NCBI GenBank assembly: GCA_038209195.1 | Contig: JBBQXY010000001.1 | Coordinates: 1-64,000 of the forward strand | Direction: 5' to 3' | From: JBBQXY01 sp038209195 | GTDB lineage: Bacteria > Chloroflexota > Ktedonobacteria > Ktedonobacterales > Ktedonobacteraceae | Length of the DNA stretch: 64,000 nucleotides | Shown here: positions 43,726 through 52,652 of the stretch, in pieces | How positions within the stretch are numbered: the first letter of the stretch is position 1 | How the letters are laid out: the number at the start of each line of letters is the position of its first letter | Translations under genes and position numbers: made by a program | The notes under the pieces: model-generated | What the model was told of the DNA's origin: nothing | The model's database searches: none | The model's input: the letters and a program-made list of their open reading frames with translations, nothing else

Positions 43726-46083
43726 ATGATTGAACATCCAGCCTTCACCGCCGATGAATGGAATGTCCGCGAGACAGAACTCCATCTTGACATACTGCCA
43801 CAAACGGAGTCTATTTTCGCCCTCTCTAATGGACACATTGGACTGCGTGGCAACCTTGATGAGGGAGAGCCGCACGGTATTCCTGGCACATATTTGAACT
43901 CTTTCTACGAACTGCGCCCTCTAGCCTACGCGGAAATGGGATATGGCTTCTCTGAGTCTGGGCAGACAGTCATTAATGTCACGAACGGCAAGCTTATCCG
44001 TCTCCTCGTTGACGACGAACCTTTCGATGTTCGCTATGGCTCGGTTCAGAGCCACGAGCGGGATCTCGACCTCCGCGACGGCGTGTTACGACGGAGCGTC
44101 CTCTGGACCTCACCTGCGAGGCGCACGGTCAAAGTGTCTTCAGTGCGGATGGTCTCGTTTACGCAACGGGCCATCGTGGCGATAAGCTATGAAGTAGAGT
44201 CGATTGATGCACCCGTACGCATTGTTGTGCAATCTGAGCTGATTGCGAACGAAGAAACATCAAACCCCAGTAAGGACCCGAGGATGGCTGCTGTTCTCGA
44301 AGCTCCCCTCGAGGGCGAGGAGCATTTCGCTGAAGGTACGATCGGACTCATGATCCATCGCACCCATGTCAGCGGTCTGCGTATCGGGACAGTGATGGAT
44401 CACGATATTCAGGGGCCGCCGGGGACGGTCATCGAGTCCGAAAGCGCCCCTGATGTCTCACGTGTTTCCATTACGGCCCAGTTGAAGCCAGGCGAGCGAC
44501 TTCATATCGTCAAGTATATCGCCTACGGCTGGTCAAGACAACGCACACGACCCGCGCTCCATGACCAGGTCGTCGCCGCACTATCGGCTGCTCGTTTGAC
44601 TGGCTGGGAGGGGCTGCTCAGTGAACAACGTGCTTATTTAGATAGCTTCTGGGCCAATGCGAACGTCGAACTAGAGGGCGACATTGAGATCCAGCAAGCG
44701 GTGCGCTTTGCACTTTTCCAAATCCTCCAAGCTGGAGCTCGTGGCGAGCGGCGACCGATCCCGGCGAAAGGGCTGACCGGCCCTGGCTATGATGGCCACA
44801 CCTTCTGGGATACAGAGATATTTGTCATGCCTGTACTGACACTGACCCAGCCTCAAGCAGTGTCCGACGCCCTGCGCTGGCGTTACTCAATCCTTGACAA
44901 GGCCAGGGAGCGAGCACGCTTTCTCGGTCTACGTGGTGCCGCCTTCCCATGGCGAACCATCGAGGGTGAAGAGTGTTCGGGTTACTGGCCCGCTGGTACT
45001 GCCGCATTCCACATCAATGCGGATATCGCCTATGCCGTAGTTAATTACATCAATGCGACCGCTGACACTGTGTTTGAGAAGGAAGTTGGCCTCGAGTTGC
45101 TGATCGAAACGGCTAGGTTATGGCGTTCACTTGGCTACCTCGATAGCAAAGATCGCTTCCGCATCGATGGAGTCACTGGCCCAGATGAGTACAGTGCCCT
45201 CGTCGACAACAATGTGTACACAAATCTGATGGCGCAACACAATTTGCGCTCCGCGGTAGAGGCAGTTGAACGGCATCTTCTTGCGGCACAAGGACTTGGG
45301 GTGGAGGCTGATGAGGTCGCTAGTTGGCGAGATGCAGCCGAGAAGATGTTTATTCCATACCACGAGCAGCTTGGCGTGAATCCGCAGGATGAGTCCTTTA
45401 TCGAGCACGAAGTGTGGGATTTTGCTGGCACCACGCCAGAGAAATACCCGTTGCTTCTGCACTTCCCGTACTTCGATCTCTATCGCAAGCAGGTGGTCAA
45501 GCAGGCTGACCTTGTCCTAGCGATGTACCTTTGTGATGAAGCATTCAGTGAAGAGCAGAAGGCTCGTAACTTCGCGTACTATGAGCCGCTCACTGTACGA
45601 GACTCCTCGCTGTCGGCAGGTACACAGGCAGTCCTTGCCGCCGAGGTTGGTCAACTCCAACTTGCCTACGACTACCTCGGTGAGTCTGCACTGATGGACA
45701 TTAACGACCTTGAACACAATACGCGAGACGGAGTTCACCTTGCTTCACTTGCAGCAACATGGACGGCATTAGTCGCGGGCTTCGGCGGGATGCGTTCGCA
45801 TGACGGAAAGCTCTCCTTCGCACCGCGACTGCCAGAAAAGATCAGACGACTCGCCTTCCACATCGCATTCCGCGGCTGCCGCTTGCGCGTCGAGGTAACA
45901 GAGACAAAAGCATTGTACCGCCTGCTCGAAGGTGCTCCTTTACAGATTTGGCATCACGGCAACGAGCTAACTTTGTCTTTAGAAGAGGCAGTAAGCCGCT
46001 CCATCCCACCCATAAAGGCAGAAGTGCGATCCAAGCAGCCGCCGGGCCGCGAACCGATCCCACGAGAAGCGCACTCGCCGTAA
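43726..46083 (+). CDS. Glycoside hydrolase family 65 (disaccharide phosphorylase)
   Basis: A 785-residue GH65 enzyme, normal length for maltose, trehalose or kojibiose phosphorylase. The beta-sandwich N domain is near residues 1-290 (SNGHIGLRGNLDEGEPHG is typical), then the (alpha/alpha)6 barrel, with the general acid in GVTGPDEYSALVDNN (E488) and the phosphate-site HTFWDTEIF / GYDGHTFW region. It cleaves an alpha-glucoside with phosphate to beta-glucose-1-phosphate or hydrolyses it. The gene is distinctly GC-rich (about 60 percent by eye) against about 50 percent around it, and its start peptide reads like actinobacterial GH65, suggesting transfer. No beta-phosphoglucomutase gene is adjacent. 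Confidence 0.9.
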   Translation: MIEHPAFTADEWNVRETELHLDILPQTESIFALSNGHIGLRGNLDEGEPHGIPGTYLNSFYELRPLAYAEMGYGFSESGQTVINVTNGKLIRLLVDDEPFDVRYGSVQSHERDLDLRDGVLRRSVLWTSPARRTVKVSSVRMVSFTQRAIVAISYEVESIDAPVRIVVQSELIANEETSNPSKDPRMAAVLEAPLEGEEHFAEGTIGLMIHRTHVSGLRIGTVMDHDIQGPPGTVIESESAPDVSRVSITAQLKPGERLHIVKYIAYGWSRQRTRPALHDQVVAALSAARLTGWEGLLSEQRAYLDSFWANANVELEGDIEIQQAVRFALFQILQAGARGERRPIPAKGLTGPGYDGHTFWDTEIFVMPVLTLTQPQAVSDALRWRYSILDKARERARFLGLRGAAFPWRTIEGEECSGYWPAGTAAFHINADIAYAVVNYINATADTVFEKEVGLELLIETARLWRSLGYLDSKDRFRIDGVTGPDEYSALVDNNVYTNLMAQHNLRSAVEAVERHLLAAQGLGVEADEVASWRDAAEKMFIPYHEQLGVNPQDESFIEHEVWDFAGTTPEKYPLLLHFPYFDLYRKQVVKQADLVLAMYLCDEAFSEEQKARNFAYYEPLTVRDSSLSAGTQAVLAAEVGQLQLAYDYLGESALMDINDLEHNTRDGVHLASLAATWTALVAGFGGMRSHDGKLSFAPRLPEKIRRLAFHIAFRGCRLRVEVTETKALYRLLEGAPLQIWHHGNELTLSLEEAVSRSIPPIKAEVRSKQPPGREPIPREAHSP

Positions 46084-46222
46084 TGATATTTGCTCTATCG
46101 CTTATTTCCTGTTACGTTGGTTGGTCATGCCCTCGGCAAAATATGGTAAAATACACTATATCGCAGCGCCGTACAAAGACGGCACGTTCATTTCTATCGG
46201 GTTCCCTAGCAGGAGGCTACTT

Positions 46223-47587
46223 ATGTCCGAGTCCGAAGGCGTTACATATTTTGATATCCCTGGAGTAAAGTCGCGTGAGTTGATGGCGCGTCGGCAGCAA
46301 TTTGTAGCACGCGGCGTTTCATCGACGATGAATGTTTTCGCCGCCAAAGCCGATGGAGCCATTCTTGAAGATGTCGATGGCAATCGCTATATCGACTTCG
46401 CGGGCGGCATAGGTGCGATGAACATTGGACATGCACGCCCAGAGGTGACTAAAGCCATTGCCGAGCAAGCTGCCAATTTCACCCATACCTGTTTTAGCGT
46501 CATGATGTATGAGTCCTATATTGCACTTGCCGAACGTATCGTGCAAATAACCCCTGGTGACTTCGCAAAGAAGGCTATCTTCTTTAATAGTGGTGCGGAG
46601 GCCGTAGAAAACGCGGTGAAAATTGCCCGTTACGCTACCGGACGTCCCGCCATTATTACGTTTGATAACGCTTACCACGGGCGCACCTTGATGACGATGA
46701 CCATGACCTCCAAGGTAAAACCTTACAAGCATCGCTTTGGCCCTTTTGCGCCGGAAGTATATCGCGCTCCATTCCCCTACCCTTACCGGATGGATTTGTC
46801 GCCACAACAGGCTTCTGAGTTTTGCTTAGATGAGCTTGAGCGTATGTTTGTGGGCGAGGTGGCTCCCGATCAGGTGGCTGCCATTGTAATCGAGCCGGTA
46901 CAGGGTGAAGGCGGCTTTATGGTAGCCCCGTCGGGTTTCTTGCGCTCATTGAAGGCACTATGCGAGCGACACGACATTCTGTTTATTGCCGACGAAATTC
47001 AATCGGGCTTCTGCCGCACGGGAGAAATGTTCGCGGTACAACACGATGCTGTCGTTCCTGACATTATGATCATCGCCAAGTCGATGGGGGCAGGCATGCC
47101 TATCAGTGGTGTGGTCGGGCGGGCTGACCTGATGGATGCCCCGCCGCCGGGAACACTTGGCGGTACGTATAGTGGCAATCCCGTAGCGTGCGCCGCGGCC
47201 CTGGCTGTGCTCGATCTCTATGAGCAAGAAGATTATGCCGCACGTTCACGCCACATTGGCACGGTTGTCATGGAACGCTTCTTGAAGCTGCAAGAGCAGT
47301 TCTCGATCATAGGCGATGTTCGCGGGCTGGGCGGTATGGTCGCGATGGAACTGGTGAAGGATCGAACTACGAAAGAGCCAGATGCTCACGCAGCCAGTGA
47401 TATCCTCGCGGCGGCTCATCATCGCGGTTTGGTGTTGATCAAAGCAGGCATGTATGATAATGTGCTGCGCGTGCTGGTGCCGCTCTGCATCACCGATGAG
47501 CAACTGAACGAGGGCTTGAATATCTTCGAGGAAGCATTTACGGCTGTCGCTTCGGCTTCCGCCGCCTCTACAAGCTCCGTTGGCTAA
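46223..47587 (+). CDS. gabT: 4-aminobutyrate-type aminotransferase (class III)
   Basis: A 454-residue class III aminotransferase. PLP Lys lies in MIIAKSMGAGMP, the pyridine Asp in LFIADEIQSGFCRTG, and the phosphate loop in FFNSGAEAVENAVK. It would move the amino group of GABA (or another omega-amine) to 2-oxoglutarate. The ATG at 46223 has AGGAGG 6 bases before it; the longer frame from 46121 has no support. A bidirectional hairpin lies 17 bp downstream. Other omega-amino donors such as 5-aminovalerate are possible. Confidence 0.85.
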   Translation: MSESEGVTYFDIPGVKSRELMARRQQFVARGVSSTMNVFAAKADGAILEDVDGNRYIDFAGGIGAMNIGHARPEVTKAIAEQAANFTHTCFSVMMYESYIALAERIVQITPGDFAKKAIFFNSGAEAVENAVKIARYATGRPAIITFDNAYHGRTLMTMTMTSKVKPYKHRFGPFAPEVYRAPFPYPYRMDLSPQQASEFCLDELERMFVGEVAPDQVAAIVIEPVQGEGGFMVAPSGFLRSLKALCERHDILFIADEIQSGFCRTGEMFAVQHDAVVPDIMIIAKSMGAGMPISGVVGRADLMDAPPPGTLGGTYSGNPVACAAALAVLDLYEQEDYAARSRHIGTVVMERFLKLQEQFSIIGDVRGLGGMVAMELVKDRTTKEPDAHAASDILAAAHHRGLVLIKAGMYDNVLRVLVPLCITDEQLNEGLNIFEEAFTAVASASAASTSSVG

Positions 47588-47604
47588 GCGTCTTAGCTAG
47601 TACA

Positions 47605-47673
47605 CGAAAAAGGGGAAGCGGTGTGGGTTGCTTCGATTTTGCCGAAGCAACCCACACCGCTTCCCCTTTTTCG
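47605..47673. terminator. Bidirectional terminator, perfect 31-bp stem
   Basis: Arms 47605-47635 and 47643-47673 are exact reverse complements with a 7-base loop (ATTTTGC). Runs of A at the left and T at the right foot give a T-tract for transcripts of both convergent genes: the aminotransferase (+) and class IV aminotransferase (-). The most terminator-like of the four long hairpins. Confidence 0.85.
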
Positions 47674-47709
47674 TTTCTCAGGTAGCGATAAATCGCGCTG
47701 CGATCAATT

Positions 47710-48555
47710 TCAAGAAAGATTACTCCGTTCAACCCTCTCGATAAAGCGTTGCTCCAAAGCGAAGGTTCTTCTTCCCGGCGTACCATTGCCGATGGTCTGG
47801 TCATCAATGCGCACAATCGGCATGATTTCTTTCGATGATGACGTAATAAAGGCCTCGTCAATGAGAGGTAATTCAGTCAGTAAAATTGGTCTTTCCTCAA
47901 TGGTAAAAAGACCTTGCGCAAGTTCGAGTACCGCATTGCGTGTGATTCCCATCAGCACACCATCGCGCGGTGTAACCAGTGTATCGCCACAAAAGACAAA
48001 AAAGTTGCTGCGTGTCGCCTCCAACACATGTCCTTGAGCATTCACAAAAAGGGCATCGACGGCATCATGGCGCGTAGCTTCTTTCAGAGCACGAATGGCT
48101 TCCAGGTAGCTGGTCGTCTTTGCCTCTGGTGTGCTGCGCTGCAATAGCGTGGTAATCACTTTATAGCCTTGGGCAAAGCGCTCCATATCGCGCTCACCTA
48201 AAGGAGTAATCAGCACAGCTAAGGTTGGTTTGCCCAGCGGCAATATGCTGTCCTCCGACTCACCACCCGTCACAAACAGGCGAATGGAGGCGTACTCATA
48301 CGTATTGCGTGCGATAATCTCATGAATTAAGTGCGTGATATATGCTTGCGACCACGGCACGGTTAACTCTATAAGCTCCGCTGAGCGATACAGGCGGTTG
48401 AGGTGTTCTTCAAGGTGAAATGGCTGCCGATGATACGTGCGAAGTGCTTCAAACGCACTATAACCGCGCAAGACAGCAGTGTCATTCAGCGAAATGGTGG
48501 CCTCTTGTGGATGCACCCAGTGCCCATTGACATACCACCATGCATTAGTATCCAT
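47710..48555 (-). CDS. Class IV aminotransferase (branched-chain / 4-amino-4-deoxychorismate lyase type)
   Basis: A 281-residue fold-type IV PLP enzyme. PLP-Lys is in KTTSYLEAIRALKEA, where the Lys of TSYL is replaced in position by the family-typical K of AKTTSYL; the Glu loop is GHVLEATRSNFFVF. The N-terminal pattern WWYVNGHWV...VLRGYSAFEALRTY fits BCAT, D-amino acid transaminase or ADC lyase, which are hard to separate by eye. GGGAG precedes ATG 48555; 17 codons upstream are rejected. The EVE-domain gene is 23 bp upstream on the same strand. Confidence 0.85.
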   Translation of the reverse strand: MDTNAWWYVNGHWVHPQEATISLNDTAVLRGYSAFEALRTYHRQPFHLEEHLNRLYRSAELIELTVPWSQAYITHLIHEIIARNTYEYASIRLFVTGGESEDSILPLGKPTLAVLITPLGERDMERFAQGYKVITTLLQRSTPEAKTTSYLEAIRALKEATRHDAVDALFVNAQGHVLEATRSNFFVFCGDTLVTPRDGVLMGITRNAVLELAQGLFTIEERPILLTELPLIDEAFITSSSKEIMPIVRIDDQTIGNGTPGRRTFALEQRFIERVERSNLS

Positions 48556-48578
48556 CGTGTATAACTCCCAATAACACT

Positions 48579-48980
48579 TTATAACACTTTTTTCTCTTGC
48601 AGCCATGCCACTACATTATCAGGCACGCGCATGGTTGAGAGGCGGCTTTGACGTATCAGACTCCAATCATCAAAGAGGTGGCTTTCTTTGATCTCGCGCA
48701 ATGTGACTGGTTGGCTAAGGCTTTTCACATAGGCGATATCGACGACCCAACTTTTGGTGTCATTGGGGTCTTGTCGTGGCTCGGAGGTGATTCGCGCCAA
48801 GCCAACGATGGCGGCTTCGCCCTGGCTATGGTAGATCAATACATCGTCGCCTGGATGCATAGCACGAATAACCAGTAATGCGGCAGCATTGCGAACACCA
48901 TCCCAGACGGTCTCTTTGTCGCGCTCCAGGTCTGCTAGCGAGTAGGTTAGGGGATCAGTTTTAGCAAGGAAATATACCAT
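48579..48980 (-). CDS. EVE-domain protein
   Basis: A 133-residue single EVE (PUA-like) domain. MVYFLAKTDPLTYSLADLER, TVWDGVRNAAALLVIRAMHPGDDVLIYHS and the aromatic-cage residues are typical. EVE/PUA-like domains bind modified bases in DNA or RNA, such as 5-methylcytosine or modified tRNA. It has no fused nuclease domain. The next gene in the same direction is a class IV aminotransferase, with no evident functional link. Confidence 0.85.
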   Translation of the reverse strand: MVYFLAKTDPLTYSLADLERDKETVWDGVRNAAALLVIRAMHPGDDVLIYHSQGEAAIVGLARITSEPRQDPNDTKSWVVDIAYVKSLSQPVTLREIKESHLFDDWSLIRQSRLSTMRVPDNVVAWLQEKKVL

Positions 48981-49114
48981 TGAAGTTCTCTTCTTCGTTA
49001 CCGTATATAAACAATACGGTTTCTTTCAGTTTGTAAATAGGATTATAGCATAGCACAACTGTAGGTCGCGTGTGAAGAACGGTTCATAGTTTCCAAGAAT
49101 AACTACATAGTATG

Positions 49115-49181
49115 ATGAGTCATCCCAGAAGCTGAGAGAGGTTATCGGCGATAACCTCTCTCAGCTTCTGGGATGACTCAT
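49115..49181. terminator. Perfect 32-bp-stem hairpin after the MFS exporter gene
   Basis: Arms 49115-49146 and 49150-49181 are exact reverse complements with a 3-base loop (GGC). It lies 59 bp beyond the exporter's stop (minus strand) and 130 bp upstream of the EVE gene start. No T-tract is seen on the minus-strand 3' side. Confidence 0.75.
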
Positions 49182-49240
49182 GTTTCTCCCAAATTTAATA
49201 TGTGACTATTTGATGGCACCTATCATCATTTACGATCGGA

Positions 49241-50959
49241 CTAATGTATCATTGCGACTGAAGCGGTTCCTTCGACAGCATCTTCAGGAGCTTGTGAACT
49301 CGCCTCTGCTCTCCTGCCTCCGCGCAATGGGATTTCCTTCAAGAAGAAGATGGCGAAAAATCCCACGATCATGAGAACCGCACACAGAACGAAGACATTA
49401 TGTATACCGCTGGTCAAACCAACTTTCACTGCTTCTAACAGTTGATTGTACAAGGCTGCACCTCGCGGGCCGAAAGACGAGAAACCTGCAAGCACCTGCT
49501 TCTGGGTATCAGCCGAGAGCAGGACATTCGGATTGTCGAAAACACCGAGGAACTTCACAGGAACGACTGCTTTAACCGCTGCCGGGATGGCATTATGAAA
49601 ACCGGGTACGTAAGCTGTTGTCAAGAGCGAGCCCATAGCCGCGACCGCAATGGTGCTGCCAATTGAGCGGAAAAAGGTGAGCCCTGAAGTTGCCTGACCA
49701 ATTTTGTTTGGTATGGCGTTCTGCACGATAACCGTATAGAGCGACATACTGAAGCCAAGCCCCAGACCCAACACGATCATCGCAATAATTAGATCTATAT
49801 TGGTTGAGTTGACGTCCAGGCGTGACAGTAGTAATGTTCCGCCAATCGTGATCGCCATACCAACAAATGCGATCCACTTGTACTTGCCGAAACGCGAAAC
49901 CAACTGCCCAGAGACAACACTACTGAAGATCAAACCAGCCATCAATGGTGTAAGGAGCAGCCCGCTATTCGTGGCTGAGATGCCCAACACACCCTGGGCA
50001 TACAGTGGTAAGAAAAGGATACAGCCAAACATACCCATGCTTGTGATCATCGTGATAATCACGGAGACGCTGAAGATGCGGTTCTTAAACAAGCTTGGGT
50101 CGATAATAGGTTGTTCATTGCGCCGTTCGAGACGTGCCTCGTAGAGGATGAACAAGGCTACGAAGACAACTGCTACTGCAAACAAGCTAATAATTTGCCA
50201 CGAGAGCCAATCGTAAGTAGAACCCGCAAAGGTGAAGCCCAACATGAGCGGTACTGTGCCAGCTATCAATAAGAGTGCGCCCAAGTAATCGATGGAAACT
50301 TTACCAATATTCTTGCTACGGAGTGTGGGCATCAAGAAGATGAGCACGAATAGCGCGATGATACCTATAGGTAGGTTGACATAGAAGACCCAGCGCCATG
50401 TGGCATGGTCGGTGATCCAGCCCCCGGCTGTCGGGCCAAGAATGGATGACAGGCCGAAGACAGCACCCGTTAGGCCCTGCCATTTACCGCGTTCGCGAGG
50501 CGTGAACAGGTCGCCAATCACTGCTATAGCGATTGGTAACAATGCGGCGGCTCCCACACCCTGGAAGGCGCGGAAAATGATTAATTGGTTCATCGACTGG
50601 GCCGCGCCTGAGGCGGCAGAGCCCACCAAGAAGATTACAACGCCGATCAAGAAGATGGGCTTGCGTCCGAAAAGATCAGAGAGCTTGCCATAAATGGGAA
50701 TCATCACTGTTGATGTCAACAGGTAAGCGGTCGTTACCCAGGTGTAGCGATCAAAACCTTGCAAGTCAGTGATGATGCGAGGCATAGCTGTACCGACAAT
50801 CGTCTGGTCAAGGGAGGCGAGCAACATCACGAGCAAGACGGCCACCATGGTGAACAATGTTTCACGGCGCGTGAATTGTGGGGTTTCTATTTCTTGCTCA
50901 ATAGGGGTATTCCCTATGGCATTATCGCTCGTTGTCGATCCTTGCGATACTGTTTTCAT
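49241..50959 (-). CDS. MFS drug exporter, DHA2 (EmrB/QacA) family
   Basis: A 572-residue, 14-TM transporter. The family signatures are LDQTIVGTAMPRIITDL in TM1, GKLSDLFGRKPIFLIG in the first cytoplasmic loop, and the TM5 antiporter motif IGSTIAVAAMG-like region. DHA2 pumps export drugs and organic cations with protons. The start at 50959 (MKTVSQG, AAGGA about 9 bases upstream) is 12 codons inside the longest frame. TetR lies just upstream on the same strand (161 bp) and probably represses it. Confidence 0.9.
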   Translation of the reverse strand: MKTVSQGSTTSDNAIGNTPIEQEIETPQFTRRETLFTMVAVLLVMLLASLDQTIVGTAMPRIITDLQGFDRYTWVTTAYLLTSTVMIPIYGKLSDLFGRKPIFLIGVVIFLVGSAASGAAQSMNQLIIFRAFQGVGAAALLPIAIAVIGDLFTPRERGKWQGLTGAVFGLSSILGPTAGGWITDHATWRWVFYVNLPIGIIALFVLIFLMPTLRSKNIGKVSIDYLGALLLIAGTVPLMLGFTFAGSTYDWLSWQIISLFAVAVVFVALFILYEARLERRNEQPIIDPSLFKNRIFSVSVIITMITSMGMFGCILFLPLYAQGVLGISATNSGLLLTPLMAGLIFSSVVSGQLVSRFGKYKWIAFVGMAITIGGTLLLSRLDVNSTNIDLIIAMIVLGLGLGFSMSLYTVIVQNAIPNKIGQATSGLTFFRSIGSTIAVAAMGSLLTTAYVPGFHNAIPAAVKAVVPVKFLGVFDNPNVLLSADTQKQVLAGFSSFGPRGAALYNQLLEAVKVGLTSGIHNVFVLCAVLMIVGFFAIFFLKEIPLRGGRRAEASSQAPEDAVEGTASVAMIH

Positions 50960-51120
50960 GACAGAAAATCCTTCTAAAAAATGTATACTTATCAAAAACG
51001 CTACTGACTAACTCTCTAGTGCTTAACACGTTCATCGTGTTGATTTCATCTCAGCGGTGAGAGGAAGGACTCTATGCATGTGCGCCAGTATACGCATACA
51101 TGCCAGAGCGTGAAACGTTT

Positions 51121-51759
51121 TTAGTGTGTTGCAGAACTGGCAACCCCGTTGAAGTAGATGCGCCGGAGTTCTCTAAACAGGTCATCTTGTGAGATATCTT
51201 CTCCCAACAAGAGACGATCATAACTCTTGGGCGAAAACAAACAAAAAAACGAGAATACCATCACGTTGGTTGGAATAGAGGAAGTAATTTCACCGGCTAC
51301 TTTTCCCTCTTCAAGAAGCTGCGTAACGTGTGAAACCAGACTTTCCCAGAGTTCGCTCATACAGCCTCCCTTTTCAACAATCATCCTCTTTATATCTACC
51401 CCATTGTACATAGAAGAAAGAAGTCTTGTCTGTTTGCTATAAAATCCGGTATAGATAAACTCAAGGAGTGCTTCAAGTTTGGCCGTTGGGGTCGTCGCTG
51501 CCGCGATGGCACCATCTATCCCCTGGAGGAAAGTCTCCATAATGCGCTGGAAAATGGCTATTACTAATTCTTCCTTGCCAGGGAAGTGCGTGTAGATCGT
51601 CCCTTTAGCGATACCGACACGAGCGGCAATTTCATCCATCGAAGTGTCATAATAGCCTTTTTCTTGGAGCACCTCTTCCGCGGCCTGGATGATGAGGGCC
51701 TCGCGCTCGATGCGTTGCTTTTCCCGCAGTGAAGTGTGAGGTGTATGAATCGTTTGCAT
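51121..51759 (-). CDS. TetR-family repressor of the adjacent exporter
   Basis: A 212-residue regulator. HTH lies near residues 10-58 (ALIIQAAEEVLQEKGYYDTSMDEIAARVGIAKGTIYTHF), followed by an all-helical ligand domain. The start is ATG 51759 with a GAAGAGG site; the 17 codons upstream begin with TTG in the leader. That leader contains three TTGACT units 19-20 bp apart (51782, 51802, 51821), candidate operators. It is cotranscribed or coregulated with the EmrB-type gene downstream. Confidence 0.88.
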   Translation of the reverse strand: MQTIHTPHTSLREKQRIEREALIIQAAEEVLQEKGYYDTSMDEIAARVGIAKGTIYTHFPGKEELVIAIFQRIMETFLQGIDGAIAAATTPTAKLEALLEFIYTGFYSKQTRLLSSMYNGVDIKRMIVEKGGCMSELWESLVSHVTQLLEEGKVAGEITSSIPTNVMVFSFFCLFSPKSYDRLLLGEDISQDDLFRELRRIYFNGVASSATH

Positions 51760-52124
51760 GATAAGCCTCTTCGCTTGTTTTTTGACTACTGTACTGGTAT
51801 TTTGACTCAATATATTTGTATTGACTTATTAGTAACAAGTTGCACACGTCGATGTTTCCATGACTTCATAGTCATAATTTTACGATATAGTCACGCAAAA
51901 GTCAAGGGGGTAGAAAAAATTGGCAATTTCTGTATTTTCAACTTATATTACCCTTTCTGCGTATATATATTGTAAACGAAATCGTGTTTGACGGATTACA
52001 ATGCACAACGGATTTCGCCATGCTCTGCTTCGTCTCCGATGAAATGAAAAAGTTCGTGAGGAGCGAGGGCAATTGTATGGTAGTTTTTGGAAAAGTAACT
52101 AGAGAAATGAAGGAGAAACATATC
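51760..52124. promoter_or_regulatory. Divergent control region of TetR and DUF4342 genes
   Basis: 365 bp without a gene. Three direct TTGACT repeats at 51782-51787, 51802-51807 and 51821-51826, spaced 20 and 19 bp, lie in the TetR leader, so one face of the helix is marked: possible TetR operators or overlapping promoters. The DUF4342 side has a strong AAGGAGA at 52110. No consensus -35/-10 pair stands out for either gene. Confidence 0.4.
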
Positions 52125-52448
52125 ATGACACAAACAGATCCCAATATGGAGAACAAACAGGGCTATCAGTACCAAGAAGAGCTGCAAGTGATGGGCGAGC
52201 AATTGGTCTCGAAGGTAAAAGAATTGATCCACGAGGGCAATGTACGTCGCATTATCATCAAGCAGGATGGACATAGTATCATGGAATTCCCTCTGACCGT
52301 TGGTCTGGTGGGCGTCATTGTGGCACCCGCACTCGCTGCACTAGGAGCAATCGGCGCGTTGATGGCGCAGTGTTCCATCGAGGTTGTGCGCTCCGAGCGT
52401 CCGAGCGAGGTTTTCCAGAGCAAAGTTGACGACATCACCAACAGCTAG
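52125..52448 (+). CDS. DUF4342-like small protein
   Basis: A 107-residue protein. The short charged N terminus (VSKVKELIHEGNVRRIIIK) followed by a compact hydrophobic domain (GHSIMEFPLTVGLVGVIVAPALAAL) matches DUF4342, a small family often associated with UBA-like or ribosome-associated domains and of unknown role. The start ATG 52125 has AAGGAGA at 9 bases; the longer frame from 51984 is rejected. Terminator downstream at 52513. Confidence 0.7.
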   Translation: MTQTDPNMENKQGYQYQEELQVMGEQLVSKVKELIHEGNVRRIIIKQDGHSIMEFPLTVGLVGVIVAPALAALGAIGALMAQCSIEVVRSERPSEVFQSKVDDITNS

Positions 52449-52512
52449 TTCTGTGCGAGGCAAGCAGTCACTAAGAAGCTACTAAGCACCCACAAAGTAT
52501 ATAAGCAAACCT

Positions 52513-52557
52513 GTGAGGCCAATCCCGTTCAATTAATCGGGAGTGGCCTCACTTTCG
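52513..52557 (+). terminator. Intrinsic terminator of the DUF4342 gene
   Basis: GTGAGGCCAATCCCG pairs with CGGGAGTGGCCTCAC (14 of 15 positions) around a 10-base loop, followed by TTTCGTTT. It lies 64 bp after the stop codon. Confidence 0.75.
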
Positions 52558-52652
52558 TTTATCTTCCAATAAATGATGAGGATTTCAAACGTGTATAATA
52601 AAGAAGCAAGCTAATTAGCTGGATAATCGTCAACTTTGAGGTAATAGATTTC

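Noticed and set aside
43483..43875. Minus-strand open frame overlapping the GH65 start
   Set aside because: Most of it is antisense to a well-supported GH65 gene, and its remaining part has no start or family; at most a remnant.
51984..52124. Long start for the DUF4342 protein
   Set aside because: A strong AAGGAGA precedes the internal ATG at 52125 and the extension has no conserved content.
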